DNA of 64,000 nt from Kibdelosporangium sp040675465 (lineage in GTDB: Bacteria > Actinomycetota > Actinomycetes > Mycobacteriales > Pseudonocardiaceae). Location of the stretch: positions 124,001 through 188,000 of the forward strand of contig NZ_JBFAPA010000016.1 of NCBI RefSeq assembly GCF_040675465.1, read 5' to 3'. Under the pieces are notes generated by a model. It saw nothing but the letters and a program-made list of their open reading frames with translations, had not been told where the DNA came from and ran no database searches. This document shows positions 24,459 through 37,455 of the stretch, piece after piece (the stretch's first letter is position 1; each line of letters opens with the position of its first letter). Made by a program: the position numbers and the translations under genes.

Positions 24459-25108
24459 AGGTCCTCCGCGGCGACGAGGCCGTCCTGGATCGCGCGGGCG
24501 ACCAGCGCGGCCTTGGTGGAGGCGGGGCGGCCGACGTTCGCGTACTTCAGCCGGACGCGGTCGAGATAGGTGTTCACCGTCCGCACGGTGATGCCGATCC
24601 GTTGCGCCACAAGCTGTTTCGACTCGCTCTGGAACCACTCGACCAGGACTTCCAGTTCCCGGTCGGACAGCCGCGGCTGGGTCGAGCGGGCGCTCGCGGC
24701 GATCGCGCCCGCCAGGGCCGGCGGGATGCAGGGGCGGTCCCCGGCGGCGGCGACCGTGGCCTCGACGAGGTAGCGCTCGCCCTCGGCCTTGGTGAGGAAC
24801 GTGACCGCGCCCAGGTCCAGGCAGTTCAGCGCGATGTCCTCGTCCTCGCGCATGGTGTAGACGATCACCTTGCGGCCCGCGTTGACCAGCCGCCGCAGCT
24901 CGCCGTAGGCCGCGGGGCGTTCCGGGACCAGGTACAGGTCGAAGATCACGACGTCGGCGCCGTCGCCCGGCGGGGTCCACGCGACCATCGGCGTCGGGCC
25001 TGCGGCGACGACCTGGATGGGCGGGTCGGCGGCGGCGTACCAGGCACGCAGGCCGGCGCGGATCGCGGGGTGGTCGTCCACGATCGCCACCGTCAACGGC
25101 TTCTCCAC
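24455..25108 (-). CDS. LuxR-family response regulator
   Basis: A 217-residue regulator from GTG 25108 (GGAGG five bases upstream). The receiver domain has the Asp pair in VAIVDDHPAIRAG, phosphoacceptor in VVIFDLYLVPERP, Thr in VIVYTMRED and Lys in FLTKAEGE. The LuxR-type helix-turn-helix is LSDRELEVLVEWFQSESKQL and ITVRTVNTYLDRVRLKY. The gene starts inside the end of the degenerate sensor kinase, making a three-gene overlapping unit with two sensor genes. Target genes unknown. Confidence 0.92.
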   Translation of the reverse strand: MEKPLTVAIVDDHPAIRAGLRAWYAAADPPIQVVAAGPTPMVAWTPPGDGADVVIFDLYLVPERPAAYGELRRLVNAGRKVIVYTMREDEDIALNCLDLGAVTFLTKAEGERYLVEATVAAAGDRPCIPPALAGAIAASARSTQPRLSDRELEVLVEWFQSESKQLVAQRIGITVRTVNTYLDRVRLKYANVGRPASTKAALVARAIQDGLVAAEDL

Positions 25109-26160
25109 TGCACCTCCATCCACAGTGAACTCCCCATCGTGTCCAGGCGCAGGTTCGGGTTCTGGTCGAGTCCTGGTACCGCGGTGACCTCGCATTTGAC
25201 GCTGAGCCGGACCGAGTCCGGGCCGCGCATGACGGTGACGCGGGCGTTGTCGACGGCGGCGGCCAGGACTTCGGAGACCGGGTCCAGCAGGGCGCGCCTG
25301 GCCTCGATGGGCAGGTCGCCCGGTTCGCCGCGGGTCGCGAGGTGGACCTCCACGCCGTGCCGTTCGGCCACGTCGATCGCGGCTTTCAGTTCGTGTACAA
25401 GGGGATCCGGGCTTTCGTCGCGTTCGGCGAAGAGCCTGCGCATGCGGGCGGCCTCGATCGCGCAGCGTCGTTTTGTGTCCTCTTCGGACGGATCAAGCGT
25501 GCCGTTCGCCAGGCCGGTCAGGACCGGGATCGTGGTGGCGAGCAGGTCCTGGTGGTTGCGTTCGCGGTCGCGGTGGACCAGTTCGGCGGCGGCCTCGCGG
25601 GTGCTGATGTTCTCCTCCTCCCGCTGGGCTTGCGCCGCGGTGGCGGCGATCCGGCGGATGACCGCGGCCGCCATCGCCACCCCGATCTGGAACCCGATCA
25701 CCGACACGACCGAGATGGCCATCGCCGAGAACCCTGGTGTGAAGCCGAAAACGGGCACGATCGTGATCAGGGCGTGGACGGCGAGGAACGTCGCCGTCGT
25801 CCTGAGTCGCTGGTCGAACAACAGGAACAGCGCGTACCAGCCGATCAGTCCGAACGACCAGTGTTCGGCGCGGATCACCGGGTCTCGCGGCAATGTGATC
25901 GTCAGGATCACCGATGCGCTCAGCAGCCAGGCCACCCCGGCCCAGCGGAGTCTCGGCCCGATCGGCTTGCGGAGGTAGAAAAGTCCGGCGATGGCAATGA
26001 CCGCCAACTGTCCAAACGCGACGGTCTGACCCCAGCCCGCGCCTTGCGGGCGTTGGGTTCCGGGCGCGAAGCTGAGCCCGAACTGGACGACGATCGCGAT
26101 GAGCAGAAGGGCCGTGCGGGCCGCGTTGAGCAGGCTGCGCTGGATCAGACGGTCACTCAC
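25093..26160 (-). CDS. Degenerate sensor-kinase-like protein
   Basis: A 355-residue membrane protein with about six helices in residues 12-170 and a cytoplasmic half that resembles a DesK/NarX-type kinase but lacks its key parts. Where the H-box should be there is only LVHRDRERNHQDLLATTIPV. The N-box-like VSEVLAAAVDNARVTV lacks the conserved Asn, and the G-boxes (DxGxG, GxGL) are absent, ending in SSLWMEVQWRS. It may heterodimerise with the complete kinase encoded just upstream (8-bp overlap) and act as sensing or inhibitory partner. It also overlaps the response regulator by 16 bases. Confidence 0.75.
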   Translation of the reverse strand: MSDRLIQRSLLNAARTALLLIAIVVQFGLSFAPGTQRPQGAGWGQTVAFGQLAVIAIAGLFYLRKPIGPRLRWAGVAWLLSASVILTITLPRDPVIRAEHWSFGLIGWYALFLLFDQRLRTTATFLAVHALITIVPVFGFTPGFSAMAISVVSVIGFQIGVAMAAAVIRRIAATAAQAQREEENISTREAAAELVHRDRERNHQDLLATTIPVLTGLANGTLDPSEEDTKRRCAIEAARMRRLFAERDESPDPLVHELKAAIDVAERHGVEVHLATRGEPGDLPIEARRALLDPVSEVLAAAVDNARVTVMRGPDSVRLSVKCEVTAVPGLDQNPNLRLDTMGSSLWMEVQWRSR

Positions 26161-27232
26161 CGGGCCACCTCCAGCGCACCGTCGTGCCCTGGCCGGGTGC
26201 CGACGTCACTTCGGCGTCGCCGTTGACCGTGTCCATCCGGCCTTTGATGGAGTGTTGGATCCCGCGTTTCTGCGGGGTTATCCCGTCGAAGCCGCGGCCG
26301 TTGTCCTTGAGCTCAACGCTGATCCGGTCGTTGTCGCGCTGGGCGTGCAGGGTGACCGCGTCGACTCCCGCGTGCCGCCGCACGTTGGTGAGGGCTTCCT
26401 GCAGGCCGAGGAAGATCGCGACCGCGGGGGCGGCGGGCATGGTCAGGTCGTCGTCGAGGTGCAGGGTGACGGTGATGTCGGGTTCGTCGGCCAGGGGCTT
26501 GAGAATCGCCGCCAGGTCGACGTCGCCTTCGGGGATGTCGTGCACGCTCAGGGCTTCGAGGTCCCGCCGGGCGCGTTCCGGGAGCCAGTCGCTGCTTGTG
26601 CCCAACGAGACCATCAGCAGGGTCGTGCTGGCCGTGTCGTGCAGGGTCGCCAGGTATTCGCGTTCGGCGTTCCTGCGGGCTGTGGCCACCGCCGCTGCGC
26701 GCCTTCTCGCGGCCGCTTTGGCGGCTGTCGCGTCGGCTGCTTTCGCGGCGCGCCGCAGGAACCGGAGGCTGAGGTAGCACAGGATCGACTGGACGATGAG
26801 CCTGCCTGTCAGGCCGGCCAGGCCCGGGTCGGGTCCGGCGATGACGTTGCCCGCCGTGTACGCGCCGATGCTCAGCCCAGCGACAATCCACCCCCTGGCG
26901 CCCCACTCGTAGTGGCACGTCACGGAACTGATCGACGCGACCGCGAACACCCAGCTACTGACCGACTGTGAGCCATACGCGAGCTGACTCAGCCCGACGA
27001 CAACAACAAGCAGCCCATCCCCGCCGAGAACCCACACCGGCTGCCGTTTCCACGCGATCCTGACGGCACACCACAAGCTTGCGATGGCCACCAACCACCA
27101 CAACCTCGCGTCCGACCCCAGACTGAACACCCCTGACAGCACCACGATCGCGGCGCGCAACCAGAGCGCATACCGCGGCGCCGCTTCCGCGAGCGCGCGC
27201 ACCGCCGCCATCCTGATGACCGATCCCCTCAC
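26153..27232 (-). CDS. Sensor histidine kinase, DesK/NarX-like
   Basis: A 359-residue kinase with five to six membrane helices in residues 20-165, then a basic Ala-rich linker and cytoplasmic kinase domains. The phosphoacceptor lies in NAEREYLATLHDTASTTLLM, an atypical HisKA_3 box. The ATPase domain is intact: FLGLQEALTNVRRHAGV, LKDNGRGFDGI and GIQHSIKGRMDTVNGD. The start is GTG 27232; ATG 27211 is an alternative. It leads a three-gene unit of active kinase, degenerate kinase and response regulator with overlapping ends. Confidence 0.88.
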   Translation of the reverse strand: MRGSVIRMAAVRALAEAAPRYALWLRAAIVVLSGVFSLGSDARLWWLVAIASLWCAVRIAWKRQPVWVLGGDGLLVVVVGLSQLAYGSQSVSSWVFAVASISSVTCHYEWGARGWIVAGLSIGAYTAGNVIAGPDPGLAGLTGRLIVQSILCYLSLRFLRRAAKAADATAAKAAARRRAAAVATARRNAEREYLATLHDTASTTLLMVSLGTSSDWLPERARRDLEALSVHDIPEGDVDLAAILKPLADEPDITVTLHLDDDLTMPAAPAVAIFLGLQEALTNVRRHAGVDAVTLHAQRDNDRISVELKDNGRGFDGITPQKRGIQHSIKGRMDTVNGDAEVTSAPGQGTTVRWRWPGE

Positions 27233-27438
27233 CCCTGGTCATACTGGCCCTTACCCCAGAGTCTAGGGACTGGATCTTTACAGAACCTTGTGCCCACAGC
27301 AGAGAGTCGCGCCCTCTCACCCACCGCACCTGTCGAGAATCCAGATTCACCCAGTCTCACCAGCCGCGATGACCCACTGCAACCAAACCATTACAGCTGT
27401 GCCACCCTTAGACTGTGAGTCGAGCATGGAGGTGGAGC

Positions 27439-28023
27439 GTGTCCGCAGCTCTCAAGCACCCGATGATCGGCCCGCACACCGTTGCCGAATGGCTGGCCAT
27501 GGACAACCCCGCGGACGGGTCGCGCCTTGAACTGATCCTGGGACACCTCTTGATGACTCCTGCTCCTTCGGGGCCGCACCAGCGCGCCACCTCCCGCCTG
27601 ACACGTTGGCTGGAGGACGTACTGGAGGCGGATGAGGGACATGACCTGTACGTCGTCCCCGCCGTGAACGTACGGATCTCAACCGGATGGCGCACCGCGG
27701 TGATCCCCGACATCGCGGTGCTGAACTGCGAACCGGCAGACGTCATCTTCGACGCCGAGAACCTCGTTCTGGCGGTGGAGGTGTGGTCGCCAGGCAACCC
27801 GCGGGACGAGCGCGAGACCAAACTCGCCGGATACGCGGGCGCCAAAGTGCCGTTCGTGTGGACCGTCGATCAAGGCAACAGCCTGCACGGCCTGACTTTG
27901 ACGGCCTTCCGCCTGCAGGACGGTCAGTACACCCTGGAGAACAAGATCCAGGCCGACGGACCGGCGACGGTCACCGCGGCGCCTGTCCCGATAACGCTGG
28001 ATCTCACCCGTCTTTTTCGCTGA
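27439..28023 (+). CDS. Uma2 family endonuclease-like protein
   Basis: A 194-residue protein from GTG 27439 (GGAGG upstream). It shows the Uma2 (DUF820) restriction-endonuclease-like fold: HTVAEWLAMDNPADGSRLEL then ILGHLLMTPAPSGPHQ at the N-terminus, VIPDIAVLN with the catalytic Asp, and LVLAVEVWSPGNPRDERETK with Glu and Lys of the PD-(D/E)xK motif. Uma2 proteins are abundant in actinomycetes and cyanobacteria; their biological role is unknown. It is divergent from the sensor kinase operon, 206 bp away. Confidence 0.88.
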   Translation: MSAALKHPMIGPHTVAEWLAMDNPADGSRLELILGHLLMTPAPSGPHQRATSRLTRWLEDVLEADEGHDLYVVPAVNVRISTGWRTAVIPDIAVLNCEPADVIFDAENLVLAVEVWSPGNPRDERETKLAGYAGAKVPFVWTVDQGNSLHGLTLTAFRLQDGQYTLENKIQADGPATVTAAPVPITLDLTRLFR

Positions 28024-28027
28024 CCTG

Positions 28028-29302
28028 CTATGAGGCCTGGGGCTGGATGGCGAGCAGGGCGATGTCGTCGTGGTCGTTGCCGCCGAGCCATTCCGCGACG
28101 GCGGCGTTGATCTTGGCGAGGATGGTCTCGAGGGGGAGGTCGCAGCAGGTCCCCAGGAGGTGGCTGAGGCGTTCCTCACCGAACATCTCGTCGCCGGTGG
28201 GGCCGCCGCGCGCCTCGGTGACGCCGTCGGTGTAGAGCAGGCAGACGTCGCCGCTGTGCAGCTCCACCGTTTCCTGGCCGAACCGGGCGGCGCTGGTCAC
28301 GCCGACCAGCATGCCGGAGATGATCACCTCGTCGACCGTGCCGTCGCACCGCAGCACCAGCGGCGCCGGGTGACCGCCCGAGCCCAGGGCCAGGCGCATG
28401 GTGTCCGCGCTCCGCGAGGTCATCGAGCCCACCACGAGGCTGGCGAACCGGCTGCCGCCGCTGCCCAGCAACATGGTGTTGACCAGGTCCAGCAGCCGGT
28501 CCGGTTCGCGTTCGACCAGGTGCAACGCGCCGAGCGCGTGCCGGATGTTGCCGGTCAGGGCGGCGGCCTCGGGGCCGTTGCCGCACACGTCGCCGAGCAG
28601 GAACAACAGCGTCCCGTCCGACCGCGGGTGCACGTCGTAGAAGTCGCCGCCGACGCGCAACGGGCCGGCCGCCGGGCTGTAGTGCGCGGCGATCTGCACG
28701 CCGGGGACCGCTGGGATCTCCGCGGGGTGGAGCGTGGTCTCCAGGCCCTCGATCGCGGCCTGCTGCTTGCCGAACAGGCTCGCCGAACCCAGGGCGGCGC
28801 CCGCCCGTTCGGCGAACTCCCGCACCACGTGCCGCTCGGAGTCGGCCAGTGACTCGGACCGGGCCAGCAGCAGCACCCCGGGCGTGTCGCCCAGGCCGGA
28901 GACCAGCGGGACCGCGCTCACCTCGTTGAACCCGGTCAGCTGCTCACGCAGCACCCCCGGCAGCGCGGTGAGCTCGGCCGGGGGGATGACCCGGATCGTC
29001 GACTGGGTCGCGAACATGGCTCTGGCCAGCACCGGAGCGGCCGAGGGCGCCAGCCGGCGCACCTTCCCGTGCCCCGCCGAGCCGTCCAGCTTGTGACACC
29101 ACCACTCCCACCGGCCGCGGCTGGCGGGCATCAGCACCACGGAGCGGTCCGCGAGCACCGGGCTGGCCAGCTCGGCCACCGTCGCGGCGGTGCCCTCGGT
29201 GTCCAGCCGCCCGCACAGCCGCCCGCCGACCTCGGCGAGAAAGGCGACGTCACGCTGCTGAGCAGCGTCGGCCGGACGTGCCGATGCCGCTGCATCGGTC
29301 AT
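28028..29302 (-). CDS. GAF-domain SpoIIE-type serine phosphatase
   Basis: A 424-residue PP2C-type phosphatase. Residues 15-180 form a GAF-like sensor domain, and residues 200-420 form a SpoIIE/RsbU catalytic domain: LRVGGDFYDVHPRSDG and FLLGDVCGNGPEAAALTGNI carry the metal-binding Asp residues, SGGHPAPLVLRCDGT and LLYTDGVTEARG follow, and HDDIALLAI ends the domain. Such enzymes dephosphorylate STAS anti-anti-sigma factors. It is divergent from the tandem-HAMP kinase and lies in the same block as a STAS gene at 24.1 kb, a plausible partner. Confidence 0.92.
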   Translation of the reverse strand: MTDAAASARPADAAQQRDVAFLAEVGGRLCGRLDTEGTAATVAELASPVLADRSVVLMPASRGRWEWWCHKLDGSAGHGKVRRLAPSAAPVLARAMFATQSTIRVIPPAELTALPGVLREQLTGFNEVSAVPLVSGLGDTPGVLLLARSESLADSERHVVREFAERAGAALGSASLFGKQQAAIEGLETTLHPAEIPAVPGVQIAAHYSPAAGPLRVGGDFYDVHPRSDGTLLFLLGDVCGNGPEAAALTGNIRHALGALHLVEREPDRLLDLVNTMLLGSGGSRFASLVVGSMTSRSADTMRLALGSGGHPAPLVLRCDGTVDEVIISGMLVGVTSAARFGQETVELHSGDVCLLYTDGVTEARGGPTGDEMFGEERLSHLLGTCCDLPLETILAKINAAVAEWLGGNDHDDIALLAIQPQAS

Positions 29303-29422
29303 TCCGCACCTCGCTGACGCTTCGGCAACTTCGCCCCTACCGTAGCGCCTGCGTCACCATCCGCGTGGAACCGTGGCAAGGTTAGAGGCCTGACCCCCGC
29401 CTCGATCACCAGGAGCAGTGCT

Positions 29423-33757
<4,335 letters not shown>

Positions 33758-33769
33758 CCGGTGCCGGAG

Positions 33770-33799
33770 CCGCCGCGGGCGATGTGCTTCCCGCGGCGG
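33770..33799 (+). terminator. Hairpin terminator after the HAMP-array kinase gene
   Basis: A perfect 10-bp stem CCGCCGCGGG / CCCGCGGCGG with a 10-base loop lies 12 bases after the stop codon, followed by an A-rich rather than a T-rich stretch. Confidence 0.65.
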
Positions 33800-33928
33800 T
33801 GGAAAAACCCTTGGGGCAACAGCGGATCGGCGCTCCCCATCGGGAATGCGACCCCCATCGCAACGGTGTCCGGTATGTGTTCTACAGTGCGCGTCCGGTC
33901 CTGTTGTCCAGGAAGGGGAGAGTCCGAA

Positions 33929-34627
33929 ATGTCCGCTCCGAACCCGCCGTTACAGCCGCCCCAGGGGCAGCCGTACGGTCAGCAACCGCCGCCGCCCATC
34001 GCGCCGCCGCAGGGGTATCCGCAGCAGCCGATGATGCCGCCACCGCCCCAGGGGCAGCCGGTCGGCCAGCTGCCGCCGCCGCCCGGTCAGGGCCAGTGGC
34101 CGCAGGGCGCCGCGCAACCCAAGCGCAAGAAGGGCTTCCCGCGCTGGCTGATCAGCCTGATCGCGATCGTCGTGGTGGGCGCGGGGGTCTACGCCTTCAA
34201 CTACTTCACGAGCGATGTCGCGCAGGCCAAGGCGGGTGACTGCGCGCACGTGTCCGGCACCGAGTCCAAACCGGACTACAAGAAGGTCGACTGCGGCTCG
34301 GCCGAGGTCACGCACACCGTTGGCAAGGCGCTGTCCTCGACGTCGGCCTCGTGCGGCGGTGACTACGACGAGTTCACGCTGACCGGGCGCAACGCGCCGT
34401 CCACCAAGCTGTGCCTGGTGCCCAAGCTCGCCGAGGGCGCCTGCTACGACATGGCCAGCTCGGACATGTCGTACCCGAAGACCGCCTGCGGCAACGGTGG
34501 CAGCAAGGTCGTCAAGGTCACCAAGGTGGACACCGGCAAGGCCGACGAGAAGCTCTGCGGTGACGACGGTATCGCCATGACCTTCCCCGAGCCGCCGACC
34601 ACGATCTGCCTCGGGTCGGCCAAGTAG
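33929..34627 (+). CDS. LppU/SCO3897-like membrane protein with Pro/Gln-rich N-terminus
   Basis: A 232-residue protein from ATG 33929 (GGGGAGAG upstream). Residues 1-65 are rich in Pro, Gln and Gly; residues 72-92 are a membrane helix (WLISLIAIVVVGAGVYAFNY). The extracytoplasmic C-terminal domain has about eight Cys (GDCAHVSG, KKVDCGSAEV, SASCGGDYDEF, KLCLVPKL, GACYDM and others), consistent with disulfides. The pattern matches the LppU/SCO3897 family of actinomycetes, whose function is unknown. Confidence 0.75.
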   Translation: MSAPNPPLQPPQGQPYGQQPPPPIAPPQGYPQQPMMPPPPQGQPVGQLPPPPGQGQWPQGAAQPKRKKGFPRWLISLIAIVVVGAGVYAFNYFTSDVAQAKAGDCAHVSGTESKPDYKKVDCGSAEVTHTVGKALSSTSASCGGDYDEFTLTGRNAPSTKLCLVPKLAEGACYDMASSDMSYPKTACGNGGSKVVKVTKVDTGKADEKLCGDDGIAMTFPEPPTTICLGSAK

Positions 34628-34633
34628 CGATCG

Positions 34634-34664
34634 GCCGGGTGGGACACGAGGCGTCCCGCCCGGC
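34634..34664 (+). terminator. Hairpin terminator after the LppU-like gene
   Basis: GCCGGGTGGGAC pairs with GTCCCGCCCGGC (one G-T pair) around a 7-base loop, starting six bases after the stop codon and ending just before the serine hydrolase gene. Confidence 0.65.
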
Positions 34665-34677
34665 TAACGTCTCTGCC

Positions 34678-35493
34678 ATGCGGAGCTTGGAACTGGTGGA
34701 CGAGTGGCCCGTCGACAACGTCGCGGTGGGGGTCGTCGGGCGGCAAGGCCGGCAGCTGGGCACCCGGGGCGATGTGCACCGGGTGTTCCCGCTGGCGTCG
34801 GTCACCAAGCCACTGACCGCCTACGCGGCCCTGATCGCCGTCGAGGAGGGCGCGGTCGAGCTGGACGAGCCGGCCGGGCCGGAGGGGTCGACGATCCGCC
34901 ACCTGCTCGCCCACGCGTCCGGGCTGGCCATGCAGGAGGACAAGATCCAGGCCCAGCCGGGCACCAAACGGATCTACTCCAACAAGGGCTTCGAGGCGCT
35001 CGCCGAGGCCGTCCAGCAGTCCTCGGGCATCCCGTTCAACGCCTACCTCGCCGAGGCCGTGTTCGGCCCGCTGGGCATGACGAACACGACACTCAAAGGC
35101 AGCGCCGCGCACGCGGGCGAGTCGACCGTCGCCGATCTGGCCAAGTTCGCCGCCGAGCTGCTCGCGCCACGTCTCATCTCGCGGGAGCTGTTCGACGAGG
35201 CGACCCACGTCGTGTTCCCCGGCCTCAACGGAGTGCTGCCCGGGTTCGGTTTCCAGAAACCCAACGACTTCGGCTTGGGCTTCTCCATCCGGGACCACAA
35301 GAGTCCACATTGGACCGGCAAGAACAACTCGCCGGAGACGTTCGGCCACTTCGGACAGTCGGGTACGTTCCTGTGGGTCGACCCGGTCGCCGGCATCGCC
35401 TGCGTCGCCCTGACCGACCGCGCGTTCGGCGAATGGGCGGCCGAGGTGTGGCCGGTGCTCAGCGACGCCGTACTGGCCGAGGTCACCAGCTGA
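34678..35493 (+). CDS. Serine hydrolase, beta-lactamase/PBP4 family
   Basis: A 271-residue penicillin-binding-like serine hydrolase from ATG 34678. The SxxK motif with nucleophile Ser is PLASVTKPLTAYA; the YxN motif is IYSNKGFEALA; and HFGQSGTFLW is the third element in place of KTG. No signal peptide, so it is probably cytoplasmic or an esterase/peptidase rather than a true beta-lactamase. It is convergent with the P450 gene (11-bp overlap). Confidence 0.88.
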   Translation: MRSLELVDEWPVDNVAVGVVGRQGRQLGTRGDVHRVFPLASVTKPLTAYAALIAVEEGAVELDEPAGPEGSTIRHLLAHASGLAMQEDKIQAQPGTKRIYSNKGFEALAEAVQQSSGIPFNAYLAEAVFGPLGMTNTTLKGSAAHAGESTVADLAKFAAELLAPRLISRELFDEATHVVFPGLNGVLPGFGFQKPNDFGLGFSIRDHKSPHWTGKNNSPETFGHFGQSGTFLWVDPVAGIACVALTDRAFGEWAAEVWPVLSDAVLAEVTS

Positions 35494-36739
35494 GCGGCAG
35501 GTGCAGGATTCCGTTGATGAAGTTCGACGTCAGCCGGACCGGCGGCCCCGCGAGCTGAACCACTGGCAGCCGGGTCAGGAACTCCCGGAAGAAGATCCGC
35601 AGCTGCAACCGTCCAAAGTGGGCGCCAAGGCACAGGTGCGGCCCCTGGCCGAACGCGATGTGGTCGTTCGGTGACCGGGTGATGTCGAACCGGAACGGGT
35701 CCGGGAACTGCCGCTCGTCGTAGTGCGCGGAAGCGTGGTACACGACCACTTTGTCGCCCGCCCGGATCTCCTGCGATCCCAGCACCGCGTCCCGAGTGGC
35801 CGTGCGGCGGAACGAGAGCACGGGCGGATGCCAGCGCAGCACCTCCTCCACCGCCGAGGGCAGCAACGAGAGATCGTCCCGCAACCGCGCGTACTCGGCC
35901 GGGTGCTCGACCAGAGCCAGCACACCGCCGGGCAACGCACTGCGAACGGTGTCGTTGCCCGCGATCACCACCAGGAAGAAGAACATCCGCAGCTCGGCGT
36001 CGTCCAGCGAACGGCCGTCCACGGAAGCGTTGACCAGCGCGGTCATCAGGTCGTCGCCGGGGTTGTCCTTCTTGTACGCGGCCAGTTCGCTGGCGTAACC
36101 GAACATGTCCGCCAGCGCGGCCGGTGACCGCGGGTTGACCGGCTTGCCGGACGGGTCCCGCAGCACCTCGGCGTGCTCCGGGTCCTGGTAGCCGATCACG
36201 CGGTTCGTCCAGCGCAGCAACAGGTTCCGGTCGGCCATCGGCACGCCGAGCAGGTCGGCGAGGTTGGCCAGCGGGAAGTCGTCGGTCACGTCCACCGGCA
36301 GGTCGCACGACCCGCGAGACGCCACCGCGTCGAGCAAAGCCTGTGCCCGCAAGGTGATCTGCTCGGTCGACCGTTCCAGGCGACGGCGGGTGAACACCGC
36401 GGAGACGACCTTGCGCAGCCGCATGTGCTCGGGCGGGTCCATGTTCAGGATCATCCGGCGGATGAAGTCCAGATCGGCCGGTTGCGGATCGCGGATCTGG
36501 GTGGCGCCCAGCCAGGACGAGAACACCTCGGGCGTACGCAGGACGTGCTTGACGTCGTCGTAGCGCGTCACGGCCCAGTAGCCGGGCCCGGCGGGCCAGT
36601 CGAGCACCGGGTGCTCCTCCTGCCAGAACACCGGCGCGGTGTCCCTGAGCTGCCGGAACTGCTCGTGCGGGAGGCCGCGGGCGAACACGTGCGGGTCGAA
36701 CACGTCCACGAACGCACCGTAACGCATGATCAAGGTCAC
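35483..36739 (-). CDS. Cytochrome P450
   Basis: A 418-residue bacterial class I P450. Key motifs: oxygen-binding I-helix VVIAGNDTVRSALPG, ExxR as VEEVLRWHPPV, and heme-binding FGQGPHLCLGAHFGRLQL with the axial Cys. GTG 36739 and ATG 36727 are possible starts. No ferredoxin gene is nearby. It is divergent from a TetR regulator; the interval contains direct repeats that may be the operator. Likely role: hydroxylation of a lipid, xenobiotic or secondary metabolite. Confidence 0.95.
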   Translation of the reverse strand: MTLIMRYGAFVDVFDPHVFARGLPHEQFRQLRDTAPVFWQEEHPVLDWPAGPGYWAVTRYDDVKHVLRTPEVFSSWLGATQIRDPQPADLDFIRRMILNMDPPEHMRLRKVVSAVFTRRRLERSTEQITLRAQALLDAVASRGSCDLPVDVTDDFPLANLADLLGVPMADRNLLLRWTNRVIGYQDPEHAEVLRDPSGKPVNPRSPAALADMFGYASELAAYKKDNPGDDLMTALVNASVDGRSLDDAELRMFFFLVVIAGNDTVRSALPGGVLALVEHPAEYARLRDDLSLLPSAVEEVLRWHPPVLSFRRTATRDAVLGSQEIRAGDKVVVYHASAHYDERQFPDPFRFDITRSPNDHIAFGQGPHLCLGAHFGRLQLRIFFREFLTRLPVVQLAGPPVRLTSNFINGILHLPLSW

Positions 36740-36744
36740 AGGTC

Positions 36745-36777
36745 TTGCACAACGGGCAAAGTTGCACGCCGGGCAAA
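36745..36777. promoter_or_regulatory. Two 17-bp direct repeats between P450 and TetR genes
   Basis: TTGCAC-NN-CGGGCAAA occurs at 36745-36760 and 36762-36777, a period of 17. Each unit also contains an internal TTGC...GCAA inverted repeat. The second TTGCAC is 18 bp from TAGCCT (36786-36791), giving a promoter whose start would lie at or next to GTG 36798, so the TetR mRNA may be leaderless and autoregulated. Confidence 0.5.
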
Positions 36778-36797
36778 ACTACTCGTAGCCTGATCGT

Positions 36798-37397
36798 GTG
36801 ACACCCAGACCGGTCGGCCGCGAGGCGAAGAAACACGAGACGCGACGTGCGCTCGGGTTCGCCGCGCAGGAGCTGGCCGTGCAGCGCGGGTTGCACGGGT
36901 TCGTCGTCGAGGACGTGACCGCTGAGGCAGGAGTCTCCCGCCGGACCTTCTTCAACTACTTCACCCGCAAGGAAGAAGCGGTCGTCGCGGTCGGCGGGTT
37001 CGTCTTCGAGGACGGGATGGCGCTGCTGCGCGAACGCCCGGCCGACGAGCCGGTGTTCGAGTCCCTGCGCGCGGTCGCCACCCTGATCAGCACCGCCGAG
37101 AACCGGGAGCTGATCACCAGGTCGATGACGCTCGGCCGGGAGTACCCCGAGCTGGTGCCCTACGAGCTGGCCAACCGGGAGCACATGGTCACCGCCGCGC
37201 ACGAGGCGCTGGCTGAGCGGCTGACCTCGGACCAGTGCTCCGGGTTCTACTCGCTCGCGCTGGTGCACGCCACGTTCGCGGTGCTCGCCGCGGCGTTCGG
37301 CTGCGCCGCGCTGACCCCCGGCAGCGACGTCGAAGGCTTCATAGACGAGGCGTTCCACTACCTGCGCACGGGGTTCGATCCCACTACATCGGGCTGA
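36798..37397 (+). CDS. TetR family regulator next to P450 and MmpL genes
   Basis: A 199-residue TetR protein. The DNA-binding domain reads ETRRALGFAAQELAVQRGLH then FVVEDVTAEAGVSRRTFFNY, with the FFNYF recognition tail common to TetR regulators of efflux and lipid genes. It has divergent P450 and downstream MmpL neighbours (58 bp away), so either or both may be its targets. The GTG start is supported by the leaderless-type promoter. Confidence 0.92.
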   Translation: MTPRPVGREAKKHETRRALGFAAQELAVQRGLHGFVVEDVTAEAGVSRRTFFNYFTRKEEAVVAVGGFVFEDGMALLRERPADEPVFESLRAVATLISTAENRELITRSMTLGREYPELVPYELANREHMVTAAHEALAERLTSDQCSGFYSLALVHATFAVLAAAFGCAALTPGSDVEGFIDEAFHYLRTGFDPTTSG

Positions 37398-37455
37398 TCA
37401 ACGCTGATCGGTTCACCACACAACCGCCTGAAACTCAGCTTTAAGGAGCCCGATC

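Noticed and set aside
37369..37384. GGGGTTCGATCCC resembling a tRNA T-arm
   Set aside because: It encodes the end of the TetR protein, and no D-arm, anticodon stem or acceptor pairing surrounds it.
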